From Bacillota bacterium (GTDB lineage Bacteria > Bacillota > Clostridia > Oscillospirales > Ruminococcaceae): a stretch of DNA of 64,000 nucleotides. This document shows, one piece after another, positions 1-8,363 of this stretch (position 1 is its first letter; each line of letters starts with the position of its first letter). Below the pieces are notes generated by a model, which did no database searches, was not told the DNA's origin, and saw nothing but the letters and a program-made list of their open reading frames with translations. The stretch covers positions 1 through 64,000 of the forward strand of contig JAEYNX010000027.1 in NCBI GenBank assembly GCA_023412215.1. Reading direction: 5' to 3'. The position numbers and the translations under genes are program-made.

Positions 1-32
1 AAAGAAACATAATAATAATATTGTTTCTTTTT
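1..32 (+). terminator. AT-rich intrinsic terminator of an upstream gene
   Basis: A 9-bp inverted repeat (AAAGAAACA at 1-9, TGTTTCTTT at 22-30) runs into a short T tract. It probably ends a gene that lies outside the window. Confidence 0.5.
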
Positions 33-46
33 GAACTTTCACATTT

Positions 47-55
47 TGATATAAT
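47..55 (+). promoter_or_regulatory. Extended -10 promoter ahead of the c-di-GMP riboswitch
   Basis: TGATATAAT at 47-55 is a consensus extended -10 element. No good -35 lies at 16-18 nt. Transcription would start about 7 nt downstream, at the 5' edge of the riboswitch aptamer, which fits a riboswitch-led transcript. Confidence 0.5.
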
Positions 56-59
56 ATGG

Positions 60-143
60 ATATGAGAATAGCAAACCCGTCGAAAGGCGGAGACGCAAAG
101 CCACGGGTCTAACGGATACTCTATGACAGCCGGGTTACCACAT
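60..143 (+). promoter_or_regulatory. Cyclic di-GMP-I (GEMM-I) riboswitch aptamer
   Basis: The sequence carries the invariant GEMM-I blocks in order. GCAAAC at 71-76 is followed by a CGAAAGG tetraloop segment, then GACGCAAAGCC at 92-102, then the second stem ending in GGGTTACC at 132-139. These are the known binding core and tetraloop/receptor of class I c-di-GMP riboswitches. It lies 360 nt upstream of a chemoreceptor gene that is followed by an HD-GYP phosphodiesterase, which fits the known regulon of this class. Confidence 0.93.
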
Positions 144-158
144 TTTAAATTGGCATCA

Positions 159-190
159 ACGTGGTACTCTACATGGGTACTGCGTTTTTT
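159..190 (+). terminator. Riboswitch expression-platform terminator
   Basis: A 9-bp stem (159-167 with 177-185, two G-U pairs) is followed by six T residues. It sits 16 nt after the c-di-GMP aptamer, so it is the likely transcription-control output of that riboswitch. Whether c-di-GMP turns the gene on or off cannot be read with certainty. Confidence 0.72.
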
Positions 191-191
191 A

Positions 192-480
192 TTGCCTGCC
201 ATACAGTTAGGCAAAATAAGACGGCAAAATCTGCGGGATGCTCCAAGAGCTTGTTAAGGATAGCGATATCACCCAGTAAGGCAGAACCCTGAATATTTGC
301 AGTAGAAAAGGGGGATTACGCAATTGAAATCCGATATCGAGTTTGTCGGATTTCAAAAAATCGGCTCTATGCCTCGATATAGCGGTGTCCATTAGGGCAG
401 GGCCAATCTGCGGGGGCAGGATGACTGCTGGATTATCGGTACTAATACCAAATAAAATATTGAGCTAACAGACAGAATAA
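192..480 (+). other. Long structured 5' leader without a gene
   Basis: About 290 nt separate the riboswitch terminator from the chemoreceptor start. The region holds a TTGCCT/AGGCAA hairpin (192-213), a nested fold in which TCTGC (240-244) pairs with GCAGA (281-285) and encloses GCTC/GAGC and GATA/TATC hairpins, and an 11-bp perfect hairpin (324-334 with 346-356) that has no T tract. The short minus-strand reading frame here has no ribosome binding site. The leader may be a second RNA element, but its class was not recognised. Confidence 0.45.
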
Positions 481-499
481 CGATTAAGAAGGTGTCACC

Positions 500-3058
500 T
501 TGAAAAGTGAAGAAGGAAAAACGATTTCACAAAAGATCACCAAAGCGATTATCACCATGTCGCTGTGTGCCAGCCTTATTATCGGTGTCATCAGCGTGGC
601 TGTTACGGTACTGATCAGCAACAATGCTCGCGAGATGTATGAAGAAAACGTCAAACCCCTCGATACGCTCTATGAGGCATCGGTGGATTATAACTCCATG
701 CGCCTTATGATGAGAAATATGCTGCTTCATACAACGGATCAAAAGACCCTGCAGGAGGATTTGGAAGCCGCCTTTACAAAAACAGCATCGGAACTGGACG
801 AATATTCCAAGGACCTTACTTCACAGGAAGAACAAGAGAATTACGACAGCGTCTTAGAGGCACTCGAAGGGTATGAAGGCATGAAAAATGACTTCATCAA
901 GCTTATAAACGCCGGGCAAGAGAGCGAAGCGCAGGCGCTGCTTACGGGTGGTTTTGCCCAGCAGATCAATGACGGTATCAACAACGCGTTTATCCTGAAT
1001 ACCGAGCAAGCGAATGAGCACTATGATTCCTCCTTGGTTCTGCTGTTTGTTTCAATCGGGGTCTTTTTGCTGCTGATTGCGGTATTTGTTGTGATCAGTA
1101 TATGGTGGAGCAAACGCATAGCGGGCGCCATCAGCACCCCGATTATCAAGATGGTAGGCGCTGCAGATGCCGTTGCCGCGGGTAATCTTGACGTCGATGT
1201 GGAAGTAGACACCGATGACGAAACGAAGCTGCTGTCTGAGTCGTTAAAAAAGACCATCACCGCGCTGCGCTCCTTAAAAATGGATATATCCATGCTGGTA
1301 ACGGCGGCGTCGGAGGGTGAGATACTCGAAATCCGCGCGGATGTAACGAAGCATGAAGGGGATTACCGTGAGCTTATCAGGGGTGTAAACAGTATGCTCG
1401 ACGGCATTAAAGACCCGCTTGTGACGGCGTCCGTGTTTATTGATAAGATGGCGGAAGGCGCCGAGCTTGAGGTGCTGGAGAATCCTTTTAAAGGGGCCTA
1501 CGCGGTACTGATTGATAACCTAAAGCGGGTAAGAGAATCCCTGTATGCCCTGTTGGGGGAATCCATCAAGCTTGGGCAGTCCGGCATTAACGGCGAGCTG
1601 GAAGCGCGCGCGGACGAAGCGCTGGTGCAGGGCGGCTACCGCCAGATTCTTCACGGATTCAACGAGATGCTTGACGCCATCATCAATCCGTTGAACGAGG
1701 CGGATGTTGTACTCGGGCGAATGTCACACAATGATTACACGGCTTCGATGTCTGAAGGCTACCGCGGCATGCTTGGTAAGCTCGCCAGCTCTATCAACAG
1801 TGTGCGGGACAGGCTTTTACATATACAGGATACCTTTATCGGCCTATGGCATGGTGATACGCACCTGCTGGGGGACTACCAAAAAATCGGCAAGCGCTCG
1901 GAAAACGACATGATGATCCCTTCGGCCATCGGTATGATGACGGCGATAGAAGACCTGATTCAGCAGTCGAACATGCTTGCAGAGGCCGCATTAAACGGTG
2001 ACCTTACCGTAAGGGGCAGCGAGGGGCATTTTGAGGGCGGCTACCAGAAGATTATTTCCGGCTTTAACAAAACACTTGAGGCAATCGCGCTGCCGATCGA
2101 AGAATCCTCACAGGTGCTGCAGGAGCTTGCCGCGGGGAATCTCACCGTTACGATGGCGAATGACTATAAGGGCGAATACAATCGCATGAAGACCTCGCTC
2201 AATCAGACCATCCGCGCCTTTAATGAGCTGTTAAGCGAGATCAGCAGCTCAGCCTCTCAGGTGTCGGCAGGCTCCAAACAGGTTTCGGACGCCAGCCAGA
2301 TGCTTGCGCAGGGCGCGACAGAGCAGGCGAGCACCATCGAGGAACTCACCTCGTCTATTACCGAGGTCAGCCGGCAGACCAAAGAAAACGCCAAGAATGC
2401 CCTCAACGCCAACGAGCTTTCGCAAGAGGTTCAGACGCAGGCCATGCAGGGCAACGACCAGATGACGCAGATGCTCGCGGCAATGGGCGAGATCAACGAA
2501 TCCTCAGCCAATATCTCCAAGATTATAAAGGTTATTGACGATATTGCGTTCCAAACCAATATTCTGGCACTCAACGCCGCCGTGGAGGCTGCGCGCGCGG
2601 GGCAGTACGGCAAGGGTTTTGCCGTTGTGGCCGAAGAGGTGCGCAACCTGGCGGCAAAGAGCGCCGAGGCCGCCAAGGATACCACCGCGCTTATAGAAGG
2701 CTCGGTACATAAGGTGGACGTGGGTACCAAGATTGCCAACGAAACCGCGCAAAAGCTCAGTATCATCGCGCAGAATGTGCAGAAATGCGCGGTGCTGGTG
2801 GGCGAGATTGCCGATGCTTCCAACGAGCAGGCGACGGCGATCGCGCAGGTAGACCAGGGCCTCGAGCAGGTTTCCATGGTGGTGCAGACGAACTCTGCCA
2901 CCGCGGAGGAGAGCGCCGCTTCCAGCGAGGAGCTTTCCGGCCAGGCGAATATCCTGATGCAGATGGTCAGCAAATTTACGCTCAGCGACACCGTTCATGA
3001 AGAAACTGCACGTACCCGCCCGCTTGCGCGTAGGGTGGCATACAGCGAAAGCTATTAA
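500..3058 (+). CDS. Methyl-accepting chemotaxis protein with tandem HAMP repeats
   Basis: This is a transmembrane chemoreceptor that would signal to CheA/CheW. Membrane segment 1 spans about residues 16-38. A helical periplasmic domain of the 4HB type follows, then membrane segment 2 at about 179-203. Residues 205-600 hold a canonical HAMP domain and several more HAMP-like units, recognisable by the repeated EGDYRELI..N.ML pattern. The cytoplasmic signalling hairpin follows, with the tip segment [18 protein letters not shown] near residue 690. At 852 residues it is longer than common receptors because of the HAMP array. The TTG start at 500 follows AAGAAGGTG (486-494). The upstream c-di-GMP riboswitch probably controls its expression. 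Confidence 0.92.
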   Translation: MKSEEGKTISQKITKAIITMSLCASLIIGVISVAVTVLISNNAREMYEENVKPLDTLYEASVDYNSMRLMMRNMLLHTTDQKTLQEDLEAAFTKTASELDEYSKDLTSQEEQENYDSVLEALEGYEGMKNDFIKLINAGQESEAQALLTGGFAQQINDGINNAFILNTEQANEHYDSSLVLLFVSIGVFLLLIAVFVVISIWWSKRIAGAISTPIIKMVGAADAVAAGNLDVDVEVDTDDETKLLSESLKKTITALRSLKMDISMLVTAASEGEILEIRADVTKHEGDYRELIRGVNSMLDGIKDPLVTASVFIDKMAEGAELEVLENPFKGAYAVLIDNLKRVRESLYALLGESIKLGQSGINGELEARADEALVQGGYRQILHGFNEMLDAIINPLNEADVVLGRMSHNDYTASMSEGYRGMLGKLASSINSVRDRLLHIQDTFIGLWHGDTHLLGDYQKIGKRSENDMMIPSAIGMMTAIEDLIQQSNMLAEAALNGDLTVRGSEGHFEGGYQKIISGFNKTLEAIALPIEESSQVLQELAAGNLTVTMANDYKGEYNRMKTSLNQTIRAFNELLSEISSSASQVSAGSKQVSDASQMLAQGATEQASTIEELTSSITEVSRQTKENAKNALNANELSQEVQTQAMQGNDQMTQMLAAMGEINESSANISKIIKVIDDIAFQTNILALNAAVEAARAGQYGKGFAVVAEEVRNLAAKSAEAAKDTTALIEGSVHKVDVGTKIANETAQKLSIIAQNVQKCAVLVGEIADASNEQATAIAQVDQGLEQVSMVVQTNSATAEESAASSEELSGQANILMQMVSKFTLSDTVHEETARTRPLARRVAYSESY

Positions 3059-3083
3059 CTTTACCTCGCTATAGCTGAAAGTG

Positions 3084-3115
3084 TGCCGGATGTATTTTTT
3101 ATAAAGCATCCGGCA
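3084..3115 (+). other. Intergenic hairpin between chemoreceptor and HD-GYP genes
   Basis: TGCCGGATG (3084-3092) pairs perfectly with CATCCGGCA (3107-3115) around a 14-nt loop. No T tract follows, so it is unlikely to be an efficient terminator. It may stabilise or process a joint mRNA. Confidence 0.4.
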
Positions 3116-3202
3116 TGCCGTAAGCCTATAGAAAGGCAGATGACATACAGTATGGCTACAATCACTTCGTAGCCGAAAACCGCCTCACAGGAGAAAGACA
3201 AT

Positions 3203-4282
3203 ATGAGCAGAAACTTGACTTTTGAGCCTATTGGGCCCTTCGATAAGCCCGTAGTCAAAAAGCCCTTAGCGGTATGTTGTGAAACGGATATTTTGGCAGG
3301 CGATGTTTACAACGTTGACGGCGAAAAGTTGGTATCGGCCTACACCATTGTTACGGAGTTTATCAAAAACCTACTCACTCAGAACTGTATCCGCAGCGTG
3401 ATGGTTTACTGCGGCGTGCAGGAGGAGCATTTAGACAACGCCGACCCAAACGAATTCTATCGCCATATCTACGATATTAAGACAACCATCACCCAGCTTT
3501 CCGCGGGCTGTACGTTCGACTGTGACAGGCTGAAGGAACTGTTCCCCGATATTATGGGTATCCTCAGTAAGGATTGCTTTACCATCATTAACGGGCACCT
3601 TCAGCTGCTGCAGCAGATAGACCGTTACACCTACAGCCATAGCCTGAATGTCGGGCTGTACGCGATGCTGCTGGCTACCTGGCTGGGGATGACGGACGAC
3701 GAAAGCGCCATAGCGCTGCAGGCGGGGCTGCTGCACGATATCGGCAAGGAAGAGATTCCGGCGGATATCCTTAAAAAACAGTCGGCGCTGAGCGTGGAAG
3801 AGTTCAGCCTGATGAAAAAGCACCCGATCTTCAGCTATATGAAGCTTCTTGATTGTTCCTCTATAGACCCGTGCGTTCGTCAGGCGGTACTGCACCACCA
3901 CGAACGGCTGAACAAAACCGGTTACCCACTGGCGACCAACAATATCGGCGCCTATGCCAGAATTATCGCGATTGCCGATGTTTACGATGCCATGACCTCA
4001 GACAGGGTTTACAAACAGGGGGTTACTCCGTTTAGAGCCTTTGAGTTCTTCCAGCATCAGGGCTCCGAGCTGTTTGAACAGCGGTATTTGACGGTGTTTA
4101 TAGACAAGATGTCCTCCTTTCTGGTTGGCGCAACCGTGGAAACCACTGCGGGCGATACGGGAAGAATCGTTTATTCTCCGCCCACTGCGCCGTTTCAGCC
4201 GGTGGTTGCACACCAGACCTTTCCGCTTCGGCTGCTGCAGAACAGCCACGCGGAGATTGCAAAGGTTTCGGCCTTTGGTTAA
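3203..4282 (+). CDS. HD-GYP domain cyclic di-GMP phosphodiesterase
   Basis: This is a cytoplasmic enzyme expected to hydrolyse c-di-GMP. Residues 145-300 hold the HD-GYP domain: HSLNVG near 147, the metal site HDIGK at 178-182, HHE near 231, GYP at 240-242, and the later IADVYDAMTSDR motif. All hallmark residues are present, so it should be active. The N-terminal 130 residues match no family recognised by eye. The ATG follows GGAGAAAG at good spacing. It lies 144 bp behind the chemoreceptor with no clear terminator between, so both may be expressed from the riboswitch transcript. That would let c-di-GMP control the enzyme that removes it. Confidence 0.93.
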   Translation: MSRNLTFEPIGPFDKPVVKKPLAVCCETDILAGDVYNVDGEKLVSAYTIVTEFIKNLLTQNCIRSVMVYCGVQEEHLDNADPNEFYRHIYDIKTTITQLSAGCTFDCDRLKELFPDIMGILSKDCFTIINGHLQLLQQIDRYTYSHSLNVGLYAMLLATWLGMTDDESAIALQAGLLHDIGKEEIPADILKKQSALSVEEFSLMKKHPIFSYMKLLDCSSIDPCVRQAVLHHHERLNKTGYPLATNNIGAYARIIAIADVYDAMTSDRVYKQGVTPFRAFEFFQHQGSELFEQRYLTVFIDKMSSFLVGATVETTAGDTGRIVYSPPTAPFQPVVAHQTFPLRLLQNSHAEIAKVSAFG

Positions 4283-4384
4283 CGGGTAAGACAAGCTGTC
4301 AATCGTAACAAACGTCTGCAGACAATCATACAACAACCACACTAATTCCTCACCAACTGAAAACTTGGATGGCTTATCTTTATA

Positions 4385-4435
4385 AAAGGGACTGCCCTCG
4401 CCGGACGATTTGGTCTGGCGGAGGGCAGTCCCTTT
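4385..4435. terminator. Bidirectional terminator between convergent genes
   Basis: A 15-bp perfect inverted repeat (4385-4399 with 4421-4435) has AAA at its left end and TTT at its right end. It lies between the HD-GYP gene (plus) and the MATE gene (minus) and can serve both. Confidence 0.8.
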
Positions 4436-4454
4436 ATCTGTGAATCGATATCTC

Positions 4455-5861
4455 TTATACGATAATCTTTGTCCATCGGCCCCTTGAAAAACGTATATAG
4501 TTGCAGGTTAGGCGTATGATCTGGTCGATGACCAGCGAAAACCACGCGCCCAGCAGGCCGAACCCCAGTGGGTAGCATAAAAGCCAGGTCGCCACCGGGC
4601 GCACAACGCCGATGGAGACAAACGATACCAGCGCGACAAATTTCGCGTCGCCCGCACCGCGCAGGCAGCCGGATACCACGACGTTTGAGGTCTGGAACGG
4701 GCAGGTAAAGGCGATGACGATCAACAGCAGCGCGCCCAGCGATATGATCTCGGGCTCGCTGGAGAACAGCATGATCCACTCCCGCCGTGGCAGGATGAAG
4801 ATGCAAAACAGCACGGCGGAGACGCTCAGCGCGATACGCTGCGTCACCTTGCCGTACAGGATGGCGAGATCGGGGCGTTTTGCCCCAAGGCTCTGCCCGA
4901 CCAGTGACGAGGCGGCAATACTTAGGCCATCGCCGCACGCAAACGAAAAGTTTAAAATATTCATGCCGATTTGGTGAGTGGCAAACGCAACGGTGCCGAG
5001 CCCGGCTACTATCTTCGCGTAGGAAAAGAAGCCGATACGCATAAAGATCTGCTCTACAAAAGCGCTGGAGCCAAGGCTTGCAAGGGTTTTAATCGTTTTT
5101 GAGTCAAACTGCCAGCTGCCGTATTCAAACAGGCTCAAAAAGCCCCCGTGGCGCGCAACGGAAAACACGGCGATGACAAGGCTTACAAACCCGCCGATTG
5201 CCGTTGCGATGGCGGCGCCCGCAACGCCGAGCGCGGGAAAGCCGAAATTGCCGCCGATTAACAGATAGTTAAAACAGATATTCACAATATTCGCACTCAG
5301 GTTGGTTATCATCGAAATCTTTGTGTTGCCCGAGCCCCGCTGCGCCGCAGTGATGGTCAGCCCGATACAGCTGAAGACGTTGCCGATCATAATGATTCTG
5401 AAATAAACTGAAGCGTCGGCGATAATATCCTCTCCGGCTCCGGCGAACACCATTAAGGGGTCTGAAAAGGCAAACCCCAGCGCGGAGGCAATCACCGACA
5501 GGATGATACTGATCAGCAGCGATTGCTTTAGGCAGCGGTTGGCCCCGATAATGTCGTTTTCGCCCTTTCGCCGCGCGACAATCGTGGTAACGCCCAGGTT
5601 TAACGATACGATCACCGATAAAACAAGATACTTGGGCTGGTTTGTGATACCCACGGCGGCGATGGCGCCCGCCCCGAGCGAGCCGACCATGATGGTATCC
5701 ATCGAGCCGATCAGGCTGATTAAAACCGCCTCCAGCGCACTGGGCCACGCAATGCGGTAGGTAGACAGGTACATGCTTTTGGAGGTAGGGAGCTTACCCA
5801 GTACCTGATGCGGTTTTATCATATACCGGATACTGTATATGCGCTTGAGTAGATTTGTCAT
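4455..5861 (-). CDS. MATE family efflux transporter
   Basis: This is a polytopic inner-membrane exporter of the multidrug and toxin extrusion family, which uses a Na+ or H+ gradient. The protein has about twelve hydrophobic segments in two homologous halves. The first half carries the typical opening AWPSALEAVLISLIGSMDT and a GxxAxAAVG-type segment. The longest frame starts at 5936, but that start would overlap the upstream gene. The ATG at 5861 (MTNLLKR) has AGAAAGG upstream and gives 468 residues, the usual MATE length. The substrate cannot be told. It lies 29 bp behind the EamA transporter and is probably co-transcribed with it. Confidence 0.9.
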   Translation of the reverse strand: MTNLLKRIYSIRYMIKPHQVLGKLPTSKSMYLSTYRIAWPSALEAVLISLIGSMDTIMVGSLGAGAIAAVGITNQPKYLVLSVIVSLNLGVTTIVARRKGENDIIGANRCLKQSLLISIILSVIASALGFAFSDPLMVFAGAGEDIIADASVYFRIIMIGNVFSCIGLTITAAQRGSGNTKISMITNLSANIVNICFNYLLIGGNFGFPALGVAGAAIATAIGGFVSLVIAVFSVARHGGFLSLFEYGSWQFDSKTIKTLASLGSSAFVEQIFMRIGFFSYAKIVAGLGTVAFATHQIGMNILNFSFACGDGLSIAASSLVGQSLGAKRPDLAILYGKVTQRIALSVSAVLFCIFILPRREWIMLFSSEPEIISLGALLLIVIAFTCPFQTSNVVVSGCLRGAGDAKFVALVSFVSIGVVRPVATWLLCYPLGFGLLGAWFSLVIDQIIRLTCNYIRFSRGRWTKIIV

Positions 5862-5890
5862 GGCAACGCCTTTCTGCAATGTTAGTGAGA

Positions 5891-6781
5891 TTAGAGTGTG
5901 TTGTTTGCAGCGTCCTTTATGTTGCTGAGGGACCATACGGTGACAACGGCTATTACAATAACACCGCCAAGCAGGGAAAAGACCGAAGGCTTTTCACCCA
6001 CCCCGATAAATACCCACACCGGGTTTAACAACGGTTCGAGCATGGCCAACAATGAGCACATGAGCGGCGAGGCGGCTTTAATCGCCCTGCCATATAGTAT
6101 GTAGGGAATACCGATCTGCACGACGCCCAGTAAAAGTATAAAGGCCGCCGAGGACGGTGTCAGCACCGGCGGAGACAGTAAAATGAAGGGGACAGAGCAG
6201 GCAAATGTAATGAGATGCCCCGCGAAGATCGCGCTTAAATTGTCGTCTAGGCTGTCGCTCTTATTGCCGAACACAAAGAATACGGCCACGCCGATGCCGG
6301 AGAGGATCGCTAAAAAATCCCCCAAAAGGCTGGTGGGGCTGCTTGCTCCGAACTTATCGGCAAAGCAAAGCAGAATGCCCGCCATGGCCGCAATAACGGC
6401 AAACAGGTCTTTCCTGCGCGGGCGCTGCTTGTACAAGAATATGTTCAGCAGGATGATAAAAACGGGGGAGGAATACTGCAGTACGATGGCGTTGGCCGCG
6501 GTGGTAAGCTTTGTTGCGGGCACAAACAGGATGATGGTCATAAAAAGAAACAGACCTGTAAAGACGTTCTTCTTATTAAGCTTCAGCTTTAAGCCCGCAA
6601 GGCGGATATAGATGTATACAACCGGCAGGGCAATCAGGCTGCGTATTCCGGCGATAATGATCGGGTTCCAAGGTATCAGCTTGATAAAGATGCCGCCGAT
6701 ACTCCACATGATGCTGCAAACCAGCATAGAAATAACCGCTTGCTTGTTTGAAAGCGGTTTGGAAAAATGATTAGAAACCAT
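5891..6781 (-). CDS. EamA/DMT superfamily transporter
   Basis: This 296-residue integral membrane protein has ten predicted helices arranged as two EamA repeats of about 140 residues. The first starts near SMLVCSIMWSIGGIFIKL and the second near GDFLAILSGIGVAVFFVFG. Members export amino acids, purines or other small metabolites, and the substrate here is unknown. The ATG follows a GGGG-type ribosome site. It is the first gene of a two-gene minus-strand unit with the MATE exporter. Confidence 0.88.
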   Translation of the reverse strand: MVSNHFSKPLSNKQAVISMLVCSIMWSIGGIFIKLIPWNPIIIAGIRSLIALPVVYIYIRLAGLKLKLNKKNVFTGLFLFMTIILFVPATKLTTAANAIVLQYSSPVFIILLNIFLYKQRPRRKDLFAVIAAMAGILLCFADKFGASSPTSLLGDFLAILSGIGVAVFFVFGNKSDSLDDNLSAIFAGHLITFACSVPFILLSPPVLTPSSAAFILLLGVVQIGIPYILYGRAIKAASPLMCSLLAMLEPLLNPVWVFIGVGEKPSVFSLLGGVIVIAVVTVWSLSNIKDAANNTL

Positions 6782-6930
6782 ATCAAACCCCGAAAATAAA
6801 ATGATGTTTGTTTAATTGTTTATAATGAATTGCCCAAAGCCGGCGCAGGTGACGGAGAGTATTGCGCCGCTTTACCGCTTTCCTGCTCAGTAACAGCAAA
6901 AAAGAGAATGATATTGTCACGACGTTCTAT

Positions 6931-6959
6931 ATTTTACATCAAATTTACCGGTAAAACAA
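6931..6959 (-). promoter_or_regulatory. Putative promoter for the EamA-MATE unit
   Basis: On the minus strand TTGTTT (6954-6959) and TAAAAT (6931-6936) are separated by 17 nt. The distance to the start codon leaves a leader of about 145 nt in which no known riboswitch was recognised. Confidence 0.45.
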
Positions 6960-6990
6960 GCGATATTAGCAATTCTCGTAATTTCAATCA

Positions 6991-7118
6991 TACTAATTCT
7001 TCTTAAAAAAGTGATAAAATCACTTTTTTAAGCCCCGCCGAAGGGAGGCAACAACGCTTTGTATTATTGCAGAAAGCGTATTGAAGGGTAATTCGACGGC
7101 TAAAAATGGAATTTAGTA
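6991..7118. mobile_element. MITE-like palindromic element, copy 1
   Basis: This 128-bp non-coding element starts with TACTAATTCT and ends with GGAATTTAGTA, giving near-matching terminal inverted repeats. It contains a 14-bp perfect hairpin (7002-7015 with 7019-7032). The blocks GCCGAAGG, GGCAACAACGC and ATTGCAGAA recur in the reverse complement of the element at 26806-26995, so the two are related copies in opposite orientation. No transposase is present, so any movement would need one in trans. Confidence 0.7.
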
Positions 7119-7127
7119 TAAAAGGTA

Positions 7128-7155
7128 TTGACTTGCCATGAAAAAATGTTATAAT
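7128..7155 (+). promoter_or_regulatory. Sigma-A promoter of the T-box/metNIQ transcript
   Basis: TTGACT (7128-7133) and TATAAT (7150-7155) are 16 nt apart. The promoter begins only 10 bp after the MITE-like element and reads into the T-box leader. Confidence 0.8.
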
Positions 7156-7161
7156 GTAATC

Positions 7162-7503
7162 CATAGTTCACTGCTAGGTGAGCTTACCACCGTAAGGTGG
7201 ACGACCCATAGTGTTTACAATGACGATGAAGAGAAGAGTAAGCATCTTTTGCCCACACAGAGAGCCTGCGGCTGCTGAAAGCAGGTTGGGGAACAAGTGC
7301 CGAACATGGTCTTGGAGTTGCGTACCGAAGCTTATGCTTAGGCTACGACGGGCTCGCCCGTTACAGCGATAGGGTATACCGGCCGTACAGGCTTGTACCC
7401 GATAAGGCTTTCACCGTGAGGTGCGGGCAAAACGAGGTGGTACCGCGTGGCTGTTTAGGTCCTCGCCCTCGGAATAATATTCCGTAGGGGGGAGGGCTTT
7501 TTT
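7162..7503 (+). promoter_or_regulatory. T-box leader, probable methionine specifier, with terminator
   Basis: The leader has the T-box order: a GATGAAGAGAAGAGTA stem I region, the distal loop segment near 7260-7290, a specifier region, the T-box sequence AGGTGGTACCGCG (7435-7447), and a terminator (GCCCTC 7465-7470 with GAGGGC 7492-7497, then six T). The triplet read by tRNA is most likely ATG at 7306-7308, in the context GAAC-ATG-GTCTTGGAG. A methionine specifier fits the downstream metNIQ operon. Uncharged tRNA-Met would stabilise the antiterminator and switch the operon on. Confidence 0.93.
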
Positions 7504-7616
7504 CGTGCCCGGATATCGGCCGGCGGTATTTAAAGCTTCTTACAAAGGAAGCGGCATACAAACTGTATGCTATACGGGTACAACAACATATTCACATGTG
7601 AAAGAAGTATGGGCTT

Positions 7617-8363
7617 ATGTTTAAGATTGAAAACCTTACAAGAATCTACAGTACGGGCGAAGCCCAGGTCAAAGCGCTGGACCGGGTGAGCATCGACATT
7701 GATACGGGGGACATCTTCGGCATTATCGGTATGAGCGGTGCAGGCAAGAGTACGTTATTGCGCTGCATGGGCATGCTCGATACTCCGGATGAAGGCAGTA
7801 TCTTAATCGACGGCGTGGATGTGCTGTCGGTTTCCCCCAGGCAGCTTATCGAGGTGCGTAAGCAGATCGGCACCGTCTTTCAGGGCTATAACCTGCTTAT
7901 GCAGAAAACGGTGGCAAAGAACATCGCTTTCCCCCTCGAACTTTCCGCTACCCCCAAAGAGAGCGTTCAAAAAACGGTGGGGGAGCTGCTGGAGCTTGTA
8001 GGGCTTTCTGATAAGGCGCAGGCCTATCCTTCCCAGCTTTCGGGCGGGCAGAAGCAGCGTGTCGCCATTGCGCGTGCGCTGGCTTCCAACCCCAAGGTGC
8101 TATTGTGCGACGAGCCCACCTCGGCACTGGATTCCCTTACAACTAGGTCTATTTTAAACCTCCTGCGGGAGATCAACAACAAATATAAGGTGACCATTGT
8201 CATCATCACCCACGAAATCGGCGTCGTCAAGTCTATCTGCAACAAGGTAGCCGTCATCGACAACAGCGTTGTGGTGGAGCAGGGCGGCACCCAAGCCGTG
8301 TTTGCAAACCCGCAAAGCCCTGTTACAAGGCAGCTGCTGCTTATGAGAGGTGATGCGCAATGA
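7617..8363 (+). CDS. metN: Methionine ABC transporter ATPase
   Basis: This is the cytoplasmic ATPase that powers D/L-methionine uptake with MetI and MetQ. It has Walker A GMSGAGKS near residue 39, the signature LSGGQKQ near 141, Walker B VLLCDEPTSAL near 162, and an H-loop in ITHEI. At 248 residues it ends soon after the ATPase fold. It therefore lacks the C-terminal NIL/ACT-like domain of about 90 residues through which classical MetN is inhibited by internal methionine. It overlaps metI by 4 bp (ATGA). The T-box and the binding-protein partner support the methionine assignment. Confidence 0.88.
   Translation: MFKIENLTRIYSTGEAQVKALDRVSIDIDTGDIFGIIGMSGAGKSTLLRCMGMLDTPDEGSILIDGVDVLSVSPRQLIEVRKQIGTVFQGYNLLMQKTVAKNIAFPLELSATPKESVQKTVGELLELVGLSDKAQAYPSQLSGGQKQRVAIARALASNPKVLLCDEPTSALDSLTTRSILNLLREINNKYKVTIVIITHEIGVVKSICNKVAVIDNSVVVEQGGTQAVFANPQSPVTRQLLLMRGDAQ

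Noticed and set aside
192..480. A complete group I intron in the chemoreceptor leader
   Set aside because: A P3-P4-P5-like segment exists, but no R and S motifs able to form P7 and no room for P8 were found. It is kept only as a hypothesis among the findings.
2431..3109. Two overlapping minus-strand frames (186 and 201 codons) inside the chemoreceptor gene
   Set aside because: They lie antisense to the conserved signalling domain, have no ribosome binding site and show no protein family pattern. High GC favours long antisense frames.
3084..3115. Terminator between the chemoreceptor and HD-GYP genes
   Set aside because: The hairpin is good, but no T tract follows, so it was listed only as a hairpin.
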